Source: Paenibacillus phytorum
GTDB taxonomy: Bacteria > Bacillota > Bacilli > Paenibacillales > NBRC-103111
Assembly (NCBI RefSeq): GCF_013141715.1
Contig: NZ_WHOA01000009.1
Location: 1 to 64,000 of the forward strand
Length of the DNA stretch: 64,000 bases
Direction of reading: 5' to 3'
Shown here: positions 28,460 through 38,067 of the stretch, piece by piece
How positions within the stretch are numbered: position 1 is the stretch's first letter
Layout of the letters: every line of letters begins with the position of its first letter
The notes under the pieces: model-generated
Databases searched by the model: none
Seen by the model: only the letters and a program-made list of their open reading frames with translations
What the model was told of the DNA's origin: nothing
Made by a program: the position numbers and the translations under genes

Positions 28460-29443
28460 TTACTTACTATTAGTTTTAAAAAGAGAGCCATTTCTTCTCT
28501 GCAGCGCGTGAATCGTAGCCGTGATTCCCTTCTCGAAGGCAGTCGCCCGTGCCGGTCCGATCAACCGCTCGTATTTCTCCCCGCTCAAGACAAGCGGCTC
28601 TTCGGTCAAATAGAGCATCTCCACGACCTCCTTCATTACAGGCACAGCCATACCGAGCAAAGACAGCCCGACTCTCCCAAGAGGAATGACCGATTTGGCA
28701 CTACCGCTTGCCTGCTGGGCTATTTGCACGATCTCCCTGCCCGAGATCAAGCCTGCGCCAGGTATATGCCAGTTCAGCCCATAAGCATCATCCCTGCCGG
28801 CGAGCTCCGCGATCATGAACGCCGCGTCCGGTAAGTAAACGAACTCGCGGGGGACACGCATATTACCTATGAAGAATGCCATCTTGCCAGTCGCGATCGC
28901 TTCGAGAGTAGAGCCCAGATAAGAAGCCTCATTCGCCGTTGGGCCGTAATAATCCGGCAAGCGGACGATCATGACCTTAGCCCGGCTCCACCGCCCATCG
29001 AACAGCATCTTCTCGTAAGCGAGCCTAATCTTGCCCTTCTTCGTATGCGGCTGCTTAGGATGCTCCTCGGTCGCCCGAGCCATCTGTCTTCTTCCATAGG
29101 GATAAATGCCGTCGATTGCGACTAATTTTATGCTCAGCCGATCTGCGGCCTCCATCACCGATTCACCAAGCGGAATCAGCTTGCTTACCATCTCGTGATA
29201 TGGTACGTTCGCACAATGGAACAGGACGTCCGCCCCCTCCGAAGCGGAGACGATATCATCCGGACGGAAAGCATCACCTACCGCAATCGTCAGATGCTCT
29301 GGATAACCCAGCCTAGCCCTAAGATCCTCCAGTTTCTGACGAGATCTCCCGAATGCTACCGTCCGAATTCCTCGCTTGACCAGCTCTTCCGCAACTGAAG
29401 CCCCCGTGCCTCCCGTTGCTCCTACTACAATCGCTTTTTCCAT
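28460..29443 (-). CDS. NAD(P)-dependent epimerase/dehydratase family protein
   Basis: 327 residues with a Rossmann start VVGATGGTGASVAEELVKRG and the extended-SDR Tyr-x-x-x-Lys at YEKML. It resembles atypical or NmrA-like SDRs that modify small quinone-like or sugar substrates; the substrate is unknown. The ATG at 29443 has GAGGTGG upstream. Its promoter is wrapped in palindromes, suggesting a TetR-type regulator that is not encoded beside it. Confidence 0.8.
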   Translation of the reverse strand: MEKAIVVGATGGTGASVAEELVKRGIRTVAFGRSRQKLEDLRARLGYPEHLTIAVGDAFRPDDIVSASEGADVLFHCANVPYHEMVSKLIPLGESVMEAADRLSIKLVAIDGIYPYGRRQMARATEEHPKQPHTKKGKIRLAYEKMLFDGRWSRAKVMIVRLPDYYGPTANEASYLGSTLEAIATGKMAFFIGNMRVPREFVYLPDAAFMIAELAGRDDAYGLNWHIPGAGLISGREIVQIAQQASGSAKSVIPLGRVGLSLLGMAVPVMKEVVEMLYLTEEPLVLSGEKYERLIGPARATAFEKGITATIHALQRRNGSLFKTNSK

Positions 29444-29467
29444 AGGATCCACCTCATTTTATATTTT

Positions 29468-29526
29468 GTGATTGATCAATCACTAACCCGAAAACAATAT
29501 AACATCCAGTTATTGATTGGTCAATT
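29468..29526 (-). promoter_or_regulatory. SDR promoter with two palindromic operators
   Basis: Minus strand TTGACC (29524-29519)-N17-TATATT (29501-29496). The -35 lies inside the imperfect palindrome ATTGATTGGTCAAT (29512-29525). A perfect 16-bp palindrome GTGATTGATCAATCAC (29468-29483) falls just past the start of transcription. A related half site (AGTGATTGATTAC) recurs near 28451 after the gene. Confidence 0.75.
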
Positions 29527-29622
29527 ACTTTTTTTTAAAAAAATCCGTTATCCTCCTCCTATTCCCTTCAACGAGTATTATTCAAAGTAATGAATCAATT
29601 CGTGGCGCTCTCCCAGATATAT

Positions 29623-29658
29623 AAAAAAAGGCCGCAAGCTAGAAGCTCACGACCTTCA
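29623..29658 (-). terminator. Terminator of the phn operon
   Basis: AAGGTCGTGAGCT and AGCTTGCGGCCTT form the stem, followed by seven T on the minus strand. Confidence 0.85.
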
Positions 29659-29670
29659 ATCCGATTGATT

Positions 29671-30537
29671 TTACACTTTCGATCGGAGCTTTTTCTTAAT
29701 CCTTGTAGCTAGAATTTCGAGCATGACCGCGAAGAAAAGGATGAAGTAAGTGATAACCCCAACTTCTCTGACGTCATAATAGAAACCGCTGGCCATAAAC
29801 ATGTCAAAACCGATGCCGCCTGCGCCCGCTGCGGCTCCCATAGCAACAGCAACGGCGAAGTTGATCTCGAACCGCATAAATGTCCACGAAATCAGATAAG
29901 TGATAGATGACGGAATGACAGCCTGAAAAACGATTTGCCACCAATTGGCACCGCTCGCTTTCAGGGCTTCAATGACACCCTTATCCAGTTCCTCAAACGA
30001 TTCCGAAAAGGCTTTTACTAAATAGCTGACGGAATGAAACGTCATGCCAATTACCGCAGCAACGCTCCCCAAACCAGCGGCAACCGCAAAAATCAGTACC
30101 CAAAGCACGGTAGGAACCGCTCTGATAAAAGTAACGCCACCTTTAATCGTCATCGAAACCAAATTGGAGGATAGATTACGGGCTGCAAACAAAGCCAGAA
30201 ACAAAGCAATGATGGCTCCGAATAGCGTGGTCAGAAAGGCCAAGCCCAACGTGATAATAACTTTCTGGATCGCCTCTAGGAATGTAAAATGCTTCAAATG
30301 CGGCTCAAAAAACATCGTTTTTATTGTCGCAGCTGTTGAACGTATACCGTCAAAAAGGTTGATTTCCTTGTAGTCGAAGGTGGCAAACCCATAAACAGTC
30401 AACGCTGCCAGAAGCCCTAAAGTAAGCTGAATGATTAGTGTTGCTTTGCTAAAGGGCTTTGCCTTAATCCGAAGCTGAGGCTTCCTCAGCTGGTCCTCAG
30501 CCTCGTTCGCATTTCCGACGAACTCATGGAGTGCCAT
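29671..30537 (-). CDS. phnE: Phosphonate ABC transporter permease
   Basis: 288 residues, six membrane helices, with an EAA loop LDKGVIEALKASGANWWQIVFQAVIPSS. Last gene of the C-P lyase operon and one of two PhnE-type permeases; together they form the channel of the PhnCDE phosphonate importer. The start is two bases from the end of the preceding permease. Confidence 0.9.
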   Translation of the reverse strand: MALHEFVGNANEAEDQLRKPQLRIKAKPFSKATLIIQLTLGLLAALTVYGFATFDYKEINLFDGIRSTAATIKTMFFEPHLKHFTFLEAIQKVIITLGLAFLTTLFGAIIALFLALFAARNLSSNLVSMTIKGGVTFIRAVPTVLWVLIFAVAAGLGSVAAVIGMTFHSVSYLVKAFSESFEELDKGVIEALKASGANWWQIVFQAVIPSSITYLISWTFMRFEINFAVAVAMGAAAGAGGIGFDMFMASGFYYDVREVGVITYFILFFAVMLEILATRIKKKLRSKV

Positions 30538-30538
30538 A

Positions 30539-31324
30539 TTATAGAATCACTCTCCTGACATAATTGGAAACCACTTCAATCAGCATAATGGCAACCACAA
30601 TCACGATTACGACCAAGGAGGCAGAGCTATAATTCAGGCTTTTGTAATACAAGCTGAACAGAAAACCGATTCCCGTTCCCGTCAAGATTCCGATCAATGT
30701 CGCTTGGCGGATGTTGGTTTCAATCATAAACAAGATCCAACTGAGCAGTTGTGGCATGCTCGAAGGAATAACAGATTGAAAGATGATCGAGAAATAAGGG
30801 GCACCTGTCGCTCTTAACGCCTCCACCGAACTGCTGCTCACTTCATCAATAGATTCAATGAAGGCTCGAGTCATAAATCCGAAGGAGCCGAAGAAGAGGG
30901 CAAAGTAGCCTGTCATCACATTTTGCCCAAAAGAAAACAGAAGAATCATCGACCATGCGGCTACGTCAATATTTCGAAACAAGGTTGCGATTGAACGGCT
31001 GATCCAACTTACCACTCCGCCTACCCCCGTCGTATTGGAGCCAAGGATGGCAAATAACAAAGCAAATACAGAAGCTACTGTCGTCGCTGCAATTGATACC
31101 AACACTGTTTCCACCAGCGATTCGGCGATTGCAGGAAGCTTCTTCATCGCTTTTTCATTGGGGTAGAAGTTCTGGAAAGCCCATTCAGCTGCTTTGGGAA
31201 TCGAGGTAAACCCTTTGACCACGTTATATTCTGTTATCATAATAGCGACCACGGTGATCAGAATGAGCAGAGCGTAATACATCAAGGAATTCCTTCTTTT
31301 TCTGGCAAAAAAGTTAGCCTGCAT
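30539..31324 (-). CDS. phnE: Phosphonate ABC transporter permease
   Basis: 261 residues, six membrane helices, EAA loop VSSSSVEALRATGAPYFSIIFQSVIPSS. First of the two PhnE-type permeases. Overlaps phnC by 11 bases, so translation is coupled. Confidence 0.9.
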   Translation of the reverse strand: MQANFFARKRRNSLMYYALLILITVVAIMITEYNVVKGFTSIPKAAEWAFQNFYPNEKAMKKLPAIAESLVETVLVSIAATTVASVFALLFAILGSNTTGVGGVVSWISRSIATLFRNIDVAAWSMILLFSFGQNVMTGYFALFFGSFGFMTRAFIESIDEVSSSSVEALRATGAPYFSIIFQSVIPSSMPQLLSWILFMIETNIRQATLIGILTGTGIGFLFSLYYKSLNYSSASLVVIVIVVAIMLIEVVSNYVRRVIL

Positions 31325-32102
31325 GCCGACCTCCCTGATCTGTCACTAACTCGTGCAGATCTGGGCCGTAGATTTTGCTGAGCTGTCCTGTGTTGATATG
31401 TGTCGGAGAGCCATCATACACAATGCTCCCCTTATTCACGCCTATGATTCGGTCCGAATATTTCAGCGCCACATCCACCTGATGCAAATTAATAATGACG
31501 GTAATCCCCATTTTGGAACAGATGCTGCGCAGGTGCTCCATAATGATTTTGGAAGCATTGGGATCTAAAGAGGCGATCGGTTCATCACACAGCAGCATTT
31601 TGGGGTTCTGAACCAAAGCTCTGGCGATCCCAACCCGCTGCTTCTGCCCCCCGCTTAGCTCGTCACAGCGTTTATAAATCTGCTCCTCCAAGCCGAGCAT
31701 TTGCAGGATGCTGTAGGCATGTCTCTTCTCCTCCTCGGAGTAGAGGCCAAACATGCCGGCCAGAGTTGACTTGTAGCCAAGCCTGCCATGCAGGACGTTC
31801 TCAATTACGCTAAGCCGGTTAACCAAATTATAGTGCTGAAAGATCATCCCGATGCGTGTTCTCAGCTTCTTCAACTCGCTTTTCTTGAAACCCATTACAT
31901 TAGCGCCATCAAATATGATCTCTCCGCTGCTTGCGTCAATCATCCGGTTAATGCACCGAAGAAGGGTTGATTTCCCCGCTCCGGAAGGTCCGATGATAGA
32001 AACGAATTCTCCTTCTTTCACAGCGAAGTTAACATTAGATAACGCTTTTGTATCCGCGCCATACTGCTTTGATACCTGCTTGAATTCCAATAACGTTGTC
32101 AT
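31314..32102 (-). CDS. phnC: Phosphonate importer ATPase
   Basis: 262 residues. Walker A GPSGAGKST, signature LSGGQKQRVGIARAL, Walker B MLLCDEP, D-loop and H-loop in order. PhnC energises phosphonate uptake with PhnD and the two PhnE permeases. Confidence 0.95.
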   Translation of the reverse strand: MTTLLEFKQVSKQYGADTKALSNVNFAVKEGEFVSIIGPSGAGKSTLLRCINRMIDASSGEIIFDGANVMGFKKSELKKLRTRIGMIFQHYNLVNRLSVIENVLHGRLGYKSTLAGMFGLYSEEEKRHAYSILQMLGLEEQIYKRCDELSGGQKQRVGIARALVQNPKMLLCDEPIASLDPNASKIIMEHLRSICSKMGITVIINLHQVDVALKYSDRIIGVNKGSIVYDGSPTHINTGQLSKIYGPDLHELVTDQGGRHAG

Positions 32103-32141
32103 GGTTAACTCCCTTGGCAGATTAGGTAGACAGAATTGATA

Positions 32142-33203
32142 TTATGGCTTGGACAACTCTCTGACTGGGTTGAACCAGGCATCTTCGACAGTTAGGAATC
32201 TCTCCTTGCCTGACTTTTGCTTGAACAAACCGGAATCCTTTGAATCCTTAGGCAGGATAATCTTAGGGTTCTTGGTCACGGCATCCGATGTGAAAGCATC
32301 CTTCAATTTTTTCTGATCTTCTGCGCTAATCGTGCTTGTATTGACGGCAAATGGCGAGTTCAGAACAGGTGTTACGGAAATGAGCGAAAACTCCTTGCCG
32401 ATAAGCGTATTGAACGGCTCAGCTGCGCCTTGTTTAATTTTATAAACCGCTCCCGCCTTGTTGGCTGTACCAGATGACAGCTCGACATAATTGGATACGC
32501 AGGTATCACAGAATGCAGCAACATCTGCTTTGCCGGTCAAAAGGTTGACTGCAGCGCCCTGATGCGAGCCGCCAAACAGCACTTCGCTGAAAAATTTGTC
32601 CTTCCCGCCTTGAATCAGATCATCGGTAGTCAGTTTCTTATATTTATCCTGCTTGCTGAAATAGCTTACAATTCCTGCGGATGGCACTTTAAAGCCAGAT
32701 GTGGACGAGTTGGACACGAAAGAAAACTTCTTACCGGCAATGTTGTCGATCGCAAAACTACTGCCACTTTTATAGGCTTCTTCGTCTCCTTTTCTCACAT
32801 TCAGCCAACTGTAATAGACCGCGTCATCCAGCGTTCCAGACTCACCGCTTGGCACAACGAGTGGTTGAACCTTTTTATTTTTAGCATTCGCTTCAATGTA
32901 GCCTTGAGGTCCCATGAAAGCTAAATCCGCATTCCCGCTGGCAATGGCTTCGATGGCAATAATATAATCCGTTGTCGTTTTATGCTCGACTTTCTTTCCT
33001 GTTGCTGTTTCAATGACCTTGCCAAGCTCATCGCGGGCATCTTTCAGATCCGCTCCGGACTCATTGGGGTACCAAGCAATCGTGATGGTGTCCTTCGTTT
33101 TTACGGGTGCAGCAGCTTGCTCAGCGTCGCCAGCCTTCGATGCGCAGCCTGTAACTACAGCTGCAAGGGTTAATGAAATAGCAAGTGCAAATATTTTTTT
33201 CAA
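32142..33203 (-). CDS. phnD: Phosphonate-binding lipoprotein
   Basis: About 353 residues from a TTG at 33203 with GGGAGGAG upstream; the frame is open further 5' but reads through that site. Signal with lipobox VTGC. PhnD fold features: IAWYPNESGADLKDARDELG, TDYIIAIEAIASGNADLAFMGP, SNSSTSGFKVPSAG. Extracytoplasmic receptor of the PhnCDE importer. Confidence 0.9.
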   Translation of the reverse strand: MKKIFALAISLTLAAVVTGCASKAGDAEQAAAPVKTKDTITIAWYPNESGADLKDARDELGKVIETATGKKVEHKTTTDYIIAIEAIASGNADLAFMGPQGYIEANAKNKKVQPLVVPSGESGTLDDAVYYSWLNVRKGDEEAYKSGSSFAIDNIAGKKFSFVSNSSTSGFKVPSAGIVSYFSKQDKYKKLTTDDLIQGGKDKFFSEVLFGGSHQGAAVNLLTGKADVAAFCDTCVSNYVELSSGTANKAGAVYKIKQGAAEPFNTLIGKEFSLISVTPVLNSPFAVNTSTISAEDQKKLKDAFTSDAVTKNPKIILPKDSKDSGLFKQKSGKERFLTVEDAWFNPVRELSKP

Positions 33204-33287
33204 TTTAACTCTCCTCCCGATTTGCAAAGCTTTGTAATGGACAACCTCAGTTTCCAAGCTATATATCAACGGACAGTTTGGACAGTT

Positions 33288-34016
33288 TTAATGTGCTGTA
33301 AGGTTGCTCTGTCGTTCAGCCATTAAGAATCTGCCGTCCTTTATTTGATATTCCCGGTTGCACAGGTTCTGCATAAACGCAAGGTCGTGGAAAATACCCA
33401 GCATGGTCGTGCCTTCCTTCATCAGCTGTTCGATCAGTACCTTTACTTTCACTTTGGAGCCGTGGTCCAGACTCGCCGTGGGCTCATCCAGCAGCAGTAG
33501 TCTCGGCCGCTTGACCATCGCTCTGGCGATGTTTAGACGAAGCTTTTCACCACCGGAGAAGGTTCCAGGATAGCTGTCCCATAAGCTTCGATCCAGCTCG
33601 AAATGCTCCAGCATTTTTATGGTTTCATTTTCGGCATAATCCGTGTCGTGGCCCATCTCTACGATGGCATGACGGACCAGCTCTCTGGCCGTCGTGCGTG
33701 GCATCACATTCAGAAATTGAGAGACGTACCCGATTTCAAATTTCCGCAATTCAATGATCATTCTTTCTGGAGCGGTTACCAGATCAATCCGGCCAAAACG
33801 CTGCGAGTTATACCAGATATTTCCTGAATGAGGCAGATACGTACGGTAAATGCATCTCAAGACCGTCGACTTTCCACTTCCGCTTTTCCCAGTAATTCCA
33901 ACGAATTCGCCCTCTTTCAGATAGAGGCTTACGTCTTCAACTGCATTAATATGTTTGTTCAAGTTGTGCAAAGTGAAAGATTTGGACAACTGTTCGATAG
34001 ACAGAAGGCTATCCAT
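33288..34016 (-). CDS. phnL: C-P lyase ATP-binding subunit PhnL
   Basis: 242 residues of ABC type: Walker A GKSGSGKST, signature FSGGEKLRLNIARAMV, Walker B LLLLDEPTASLD. Typical PhnL opening (LSIEQLSKSFTLH). PhnL, with PhnG, H, I, acts in the nucleosidase step that makes ribose methylphosphonate triphosphate. Lies between phnM and phnD. Confidence 0.9.
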   Translation of the reverse strand: MDSLLSIEQLSKSFTLHNLNKHINAVEDVSLYLKEGEFVGITGKSGSGKSTVLRCIYRTYLPHSGNIWYNSQRFGRIDLVTAPERMIIELRKFEIGYVSQFLNVMPRTTARELVRHAIVEMGHDTDYAENETIKMLEHFELDRSLWDSYPGTFSGGEKLRLNIARAMVKRPRLLLLDEPTASLDHGSKVKVKVLIEQLMKEGTTMLGIFHDLAFMQNLCNREYQIKDGRFLMAERQSNLTAH

Positions 34017-34029
34017 GCCATCACCCCCA

Positions 34030-35211
34030 TTAGATTCTGTAATTCGTTTTCTGTATCAGCTTTCCATCCACCATCACAGCCGTAATGACCGGGAAATCAT
34101 CGGGCTCCAGCCGCTCAATAATGAGCAGATCCGCCTTTTTGCCTTCTCGAATCGAACCTAAAATCCCGTCCATGTTGACGGCTCTTGCAGGATTCAAGGT
34201 CACGAGCTTGAACATTTCGACCAAGCCCTTCTCATACTGGCTGGCTAGCTGGAAGACCGCGTGAAGCATCGCAGCCGGATAATAGTCACTGCACAGAATA
34301 TCAATGGAGCCATCATTTACGGCTTCTGCCGCAGAAAGGTTGCCGCTGTGCGAGCCTCCCAGAATGACGTTTGGCGCGCCGGCTATCGTGAATAAGCCTT
34401 TTTCCTTCGCTTTGCGAGCAATGTCCAGCGTAATCGGGAATTCGCTGATGGTCGTGCCGAAGCTCTGCACCAGGTCGAGCTTTTCCACAGAATCGTCATC
34501 GTGTGAAGCAATAGCGATGTTTCTGGCTTTGGCCATCTCCGCGATTTCGCGGATGGCGTCGACGGTCATTTTCTGCTTTGACTGGTGATTCGCAATAATG
34601 AGCTCCACATTTTCATCAGAAACGTCCTCATATCCCCGAATCGTCTTTTTATACAGCTCTAAATCTCTGTACTGTCCTTGCCCCGGCGTGTGATCCATAA
34701 ATGAAAGGAGATGGACTTTCTCCTCCATGATGTACGCTTTTAAGCTTTCGATTTCTTCCAGATTATCAATCTCGAACCGGGCATGAAAGCGGTGACGAAC
34801 CAAATGCTTGCTATGGTGGGTTTGATCGATCAAATCGACCAGCTTGCGAACATTCTCAGGCTCCCGGATAGGCCGGTACTTGTAGTCAACTGATTTGAAG
34901 ATAGACAAGGAGTGGTACATCGTCGTAATGCCGTGAGAAATCAATTCCTTCTCCGTTTCGCGGAGGCTCAGGCGGAAATCAATTAAAGAAGTCGGTCTTG
35001 GAGCTGTCATATGCTCTATATAGTCTGAGTGGATGTCGATCAATCCCGGGGCAATGTATCCGCCGCTGGCATCAATAATTTCGGTGTTCGCATCAGGAGT
35101 AAACTCTCCTCTGCGGACAATCTTGGCGATTCGATCTTCGTAAACGAATAGGTCATAACCTTCTAATAGCGTCTCTTCGGTAATAATAATTCCGTTCGTT
35201 ATCAGATACAT
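34030..35211 (-). CDS. phnM: Ribose 1-methylphosphonate 5-triphosphate diphosphatase
   Basis: 393 residues, amidohydrolase fold. GYIAPGLIDIHSDYIEHMTAPRPT carries the first metal ligands, LLSFMDHTPGQGQY the middle, and IASHDDDS the late H/D residues. It removes pyrophosphate from the PhnGHIL product before C-P cleavage by PhnJ. Order phnK-phnM-phnL differs from E. coli, where it is K-L-M. Confidence 0.95.
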   Translation of the reverse strand: MYLITNGIIITEETLLEGYDLFVYEDRIAKIVRRGEFTPDANTEIIDASGGYIAPGLIDIHSDYIEHMTAPRPTSLIDFRLSLRETEKELISHGITTMYHSLSIFKSVDYKYRPIREPENVRKLVDLIDQTHHSKHLVRHRFHARFEIDNLEEIESLKAYIMEEKVHLLSFMDHTPGQGQYRDLELYKKTIRGYEDVSDENVELIIANHQSKQKMTVDAIREIAEMAKARNIAIASHDDDSVEKLDLVQSFGTTISEFPITLDIARKAKEKGLFTIAGAPNVILGGSHSGNLSAAEAVNDGSIDILCSDYYPAAMLHAVFQLASQYEKGLVEMFKLVTLNPARAVNMDGILGSIREGKKADLLIIERLEPDDFPVITAVMVDGKLIQKTNYRI

Positions 35212-35235
35212 GGGATGGCTCCTCCTATTGATTCG

Positions 35236-36081
35236 CTACAGCATGGAATGTACTAACTGCTGCGTATACGCGTGCTGGGGGTCTTCGAGAATTTGATCTG
35301 TCAAGCCTTGCTCAACAACCTGTCCATCCAGCATTACCATCGTTCGATCGGCCAGCATGCGGATGACGCCAAGATCGTGGGACACGAGCAGGATGCTGAT
35401 ATTCAGTTCCCTTTGCAGGTGTTTTATCAAATCCAGAACATTGGCTTGTACGGATAAGTCCAACCCGGTGGTTACTTCGTCCAGTAGAAGAATCGGAGGA
35501 TTGTTGGACATCGCTTTGGCAATCTGCACGCGTTGCTGCATTCCGCCAGAGAAGTTCTTTGGTGCTTCCTTCATGCGATAGACCGGAATATGAACCCGTT
35601 CCAGCAGCTCGCTGCCCCGCGATTCCATAGCCGCTACATGCCGGCTTCCGGCAGCAATCATCTTCTCGGCAATATTCCCGATGGAGGAAAAGTCCATCCT
35701 AAGGCCCATCACCGGATTCTGATATACCTTGCCCATCAGTTGGTTGCGAATAAATCTCTTTTGTTGGGACGATTCTTGAAACAGGTTGCTGCTGCCATCC
35801 TTATAGGGGGTAAGGTACGCCTCACCCTCGGTTACTTCCTGATCGAAATAGAGACATCTCATCAGCGTCGACTTGCCGCTTCCACTTTCGCCTACGATGC
35901 CAAGGACTTCACCGGGGTATAAGTCAAATGAGATATCTTGGCAAGAATAAACCGTAGCGCAAACTGGACAATAGTTTTTATCGAGTTGGCGGACTTGAAT
36001 ACCGCTGCAGTGGCTGCAGCCTGTGCCAAATTGTTTATTCAAATTATTCACTCGCAGGATCGGGGCTGAAAATTCACCCAT
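35236..36081 (-). CDS. phnK: C-P lyase ATP-binding subunit PhnK
   Basis: 281 residues. ABC domain with Walker A GESGSGKST, signature FSGGMQQRVQIAKAMS and Walker B ILLLDEV. Between the first strands is an insertion with two CxxC pairs (C-S-H-C and C-P-V-C, about residues 22 and 38), absent from E. coli PhnK, that looks like a zinc knuckle. PhnK docks on PhnJ in the C-P lyase core complex. Confidence 0.9.
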   Translation of the reverse strand: MGEFSAPILRVNNLNKQFGTGCSHCSGIQVRQLDKNYCPVCATVYSCQDISFDLYPGEVLGIVGESGSGKSTLMRCLYFDQEVTEGEAYLTPYKDGSSNLFQESSQQKRFIRNQLMGKVYQNPVMGLRMDFSSIGNIAEKMIAAGSRHVAAMESRGSELLERVHIPVYRMKEAPKNFSGGMQQRVQIAKAMSNNPPILLLDEVTTGLDLSVQANVLDLIKHLQRELNISILLVSHDLGVIRMLADRTMVMLDGQVVEQGLTDQILEDPQHAYTQQLVHSML

Positions 36082-36096
36082 TTTTCTTCACCTCTT

Positions 36097-36939
36097 TTAA
36101 GAAGACTGCTGATTCATTTGACTTAGACAGTAGCTTGTATCATTGCACTGAGAGTAGCTTGCGGCTTTTTCCGTATCGTACAGTTCGTCCATAAACACAT
36201 GCTGGGCACCGCATTGCCTGCAGCTTTTACCAAGAAAGGACTCCGGTTCAAAGGGAACATCTTCGAAGGCCAAAGAGACAACCCTTGTATAGGGAGGAAC
36301 AGCGTATATTTTCTTCTCCCGGCCCGCGCCAAGTAAAATTAAAGCTTCTGAGCTGTTTAGCTTCGGATTATCGAACTTTGGAATCGGACTTGGCGCCATC
36401 ACATAACGATCGTGCACCATAACAGGATGATCAGCTCCAGTTGAGACGCTGCGGTACTTCATAATCTGCTCAAACAACATCAGCCATGCCCCACTGTATT
36501 CCTTCTCCCCATGAAGACGCTTGGTCTCTAGTTCACTGGATTCATACATCCGCAGCGGCTCTGGCATCGGAACTTGTAGGACCAGTATTTGACCCGTCTG
36601 CAAAGGAATTTCCGGTACACGGTGCCGGGATTGGATTAGCGTAGCTTCCGCTGTCTCGTCCACTGTGATGACGCCTGTCGTTTTGTTGATCAGCTTCTTC
36701 ATACTGACTGCGTTGACCGACTCATCCGAGCCTTGGTCGATAACTTTGAGCCTATCTGACTTCCCGATCAAGGAAAGCGTAAGCTGCAGCCCCCCGGTTC
36801 CCCAGCCACGCCCGATTGGCATCTCTCTGGAGGCGAATGGAACTTGATAGCCCGGAATCGCAATAGCTTTGAGCGTTGCCCGCCGGATCTCCCTTTTCGA
36901 CCCTTCATCTAAAAAAGCGAAGTTGTATTGAATTTGCAT
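36097..36939 (-). CDS. phnJ: C-P lyase catalytic subunit PhnJ
   Basis: 280 residues, the radical SAM-type carbon-phosphorus lyase. Near the C-terminus four cysteines have the PhnJ spacing C-x2-C-x21-C-x5-C (CRQC ... C-NDTSY-C), which in E. coli bind the iron-sulfur cluster and supply the radical cysteine. The glycine-rich GRGWGTGGLQL near residue 45 carries the conserved active-site glycines. It releases the alkane and 5-phosphoribosyl 1,2-cyclic phosphate. Confidence 0.95.
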   Translation of the reverse strand: MQIQYNFAFLDEGSKREIRRATLKAIAIPGYQVPFASREMPIGRGWGTGGLQLTLSLIGKSDRLKVIDQGSDESVNAVSMKKLINKTTGVITVDETAEATLIQSRHRVPEIPLQTGQILVLQVPMPEPLRMYESSELETKRLHGEKEYSGAWLMLFEQIMKYRSVSTGADHPVMVHDRYVMAPSPIPKFDNPKLNSSEALILLGAGREKKIYAVPPYTRVVSLAFEDVPFEPESFLGKSCRQCGAQHVFMDELYDTEKAASYSQCNDTSYCLSQMNQQSS

Positions 36940-36944
36940 AGACT

Positions 36945-38066
36945 CTACTCCTCTTCAGATTCCACGGACTGGTTCTGCCTTGTTTTGCGTACATCATTCA
37001 GCTTGGATTGGAAGGTAACATAGTGCGGCATTTTCAAGTGTGAAATAAACCCTGTGGATTCCACCGAATCAATATGATAAAGAACGAATTCCTCGTTCTG
37101 CGTTGGAACGCTCTTATTGCCGCCCTCCAGACTTTTGTCCAAAATGCTCATGGCAATTGCTTTCGTTTCATTCTGTCCGAAGCAAAGTCCGTAGCCGAAG
37201 TCCAGCTTTAGCTCCTTTACGCCATTTTCCTTCTCTATCGTTGCCGGAACGAGCATTTCCACTTCCGAGACCTTAATCTCACCCATATAGTAAGCTTCAT
37301 CATCGTCTTCATTTGGATGCAGCGGACTTTCCACATAAATCGGGAGTTGACCAACCCTCAGTTCACCAACCGTCGGGTGAATCATGCCATAACCGCGAAT
37401 AACCGCGTAGGCCAAGGAGGTGATGGCGCCTGTCTGGCCTCTTGTTAAGATTTGCAGCTTCTCGCTCCGGCTCGCCGGAAAGGTCAGGCTGGTTCGGGTG
37501 ACATCGTCCGGCTCCGTATTGTCGAGTGGGCAGTCCGTAATCAGCCCTTCTTTTCTAAGATAATCCAGCACCTTGGGCAGGCGATCTTCAGCTGCTTCAG
37601 CTGCTTGGGTGTCCTCCGCGCCTATATATGCCTGCAGCCAGCTGCTTACACGATCTTCTGTTTCTTCCATGAGGTCGAAGTCCAGCATGCGATGCGAGTA
37701 ATCTGTCGATGCACCTAGGATTTGCCCGCCGGGAATATCCTTGAAGGAGGCGGAAATTCGCCTTTCTACACGCATTTCCTCTGGTTTTACCAGCTTGGAA
37801 TAATGCTTTCGGGGCAGTGTTGAGCGATAAGCACGCAGCAGGAACACGGCTTCTTCGGGACTGCCTTCCGCTTGCTTGATGGCCAAGGCTGCAAGCTGTT
37901 CGCTGTAAAAACTGCTTTCCGACATCACCTGATCGATTAAGCCTCTCATCCCCGCTTCGATCGTATCCACATCAAGGAACTTGCCGTTCTTCAATCTTTC
38001 GAATTGAATGCGTTGCAACGATTCTTCAATCGCCTGTGTGCCGCCTTTGACTGCTACATATCCCAT
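36945..38066 (-). CDS. phnI: C-P lyase nucleosidase subunit PhnI
   Basis: 373 residues. Starts MGYVAVKGGTQAIEESLQR, the conserved PhnI opening, at 38066; the frame is open further upstream but overlaps phnH, and GAGGAGG fits the 38066 ATG. It forms the core complex with PhnG, H and J and replaces adenine of ATP by the phosphonate. One base separates it from the phnH stop. Confidence 0.95.
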   Translation of the reverse strand: MGYVAVKGGTQAIEESLQRIQFERLKNGKFLDVDTIEAGMRGLIDQVMSESSFYSEQLAALAIKQAEGSPEEAVFLLRAYRSTLPRKHYSKLVKPEEMRVERRISASFKDIPGGQILGASTDYSHRMLDFDLMEETEDRVSSWLQAYIGAEDTQAAEAAEDRLPKVLDYLRKEGLITDCPLDNTEPDDVTRTSLTFPASRSEKLQILTRGQTGAITSLAYAVIRGYGMIHPTVGELRVGQLPIYVESPLHPNEDDDEAYYMGEIKVSEVEMLVPATIEKENGVKELKLDFGYGLCFGQNETKAIAMSILDKSLEGGNKSVPTQNEEFVLYHIDSVESTGFISHLKMPHYVTFQSKLNDVRKTRQNQSVESEEE

Positions 38067-38067
38067 T

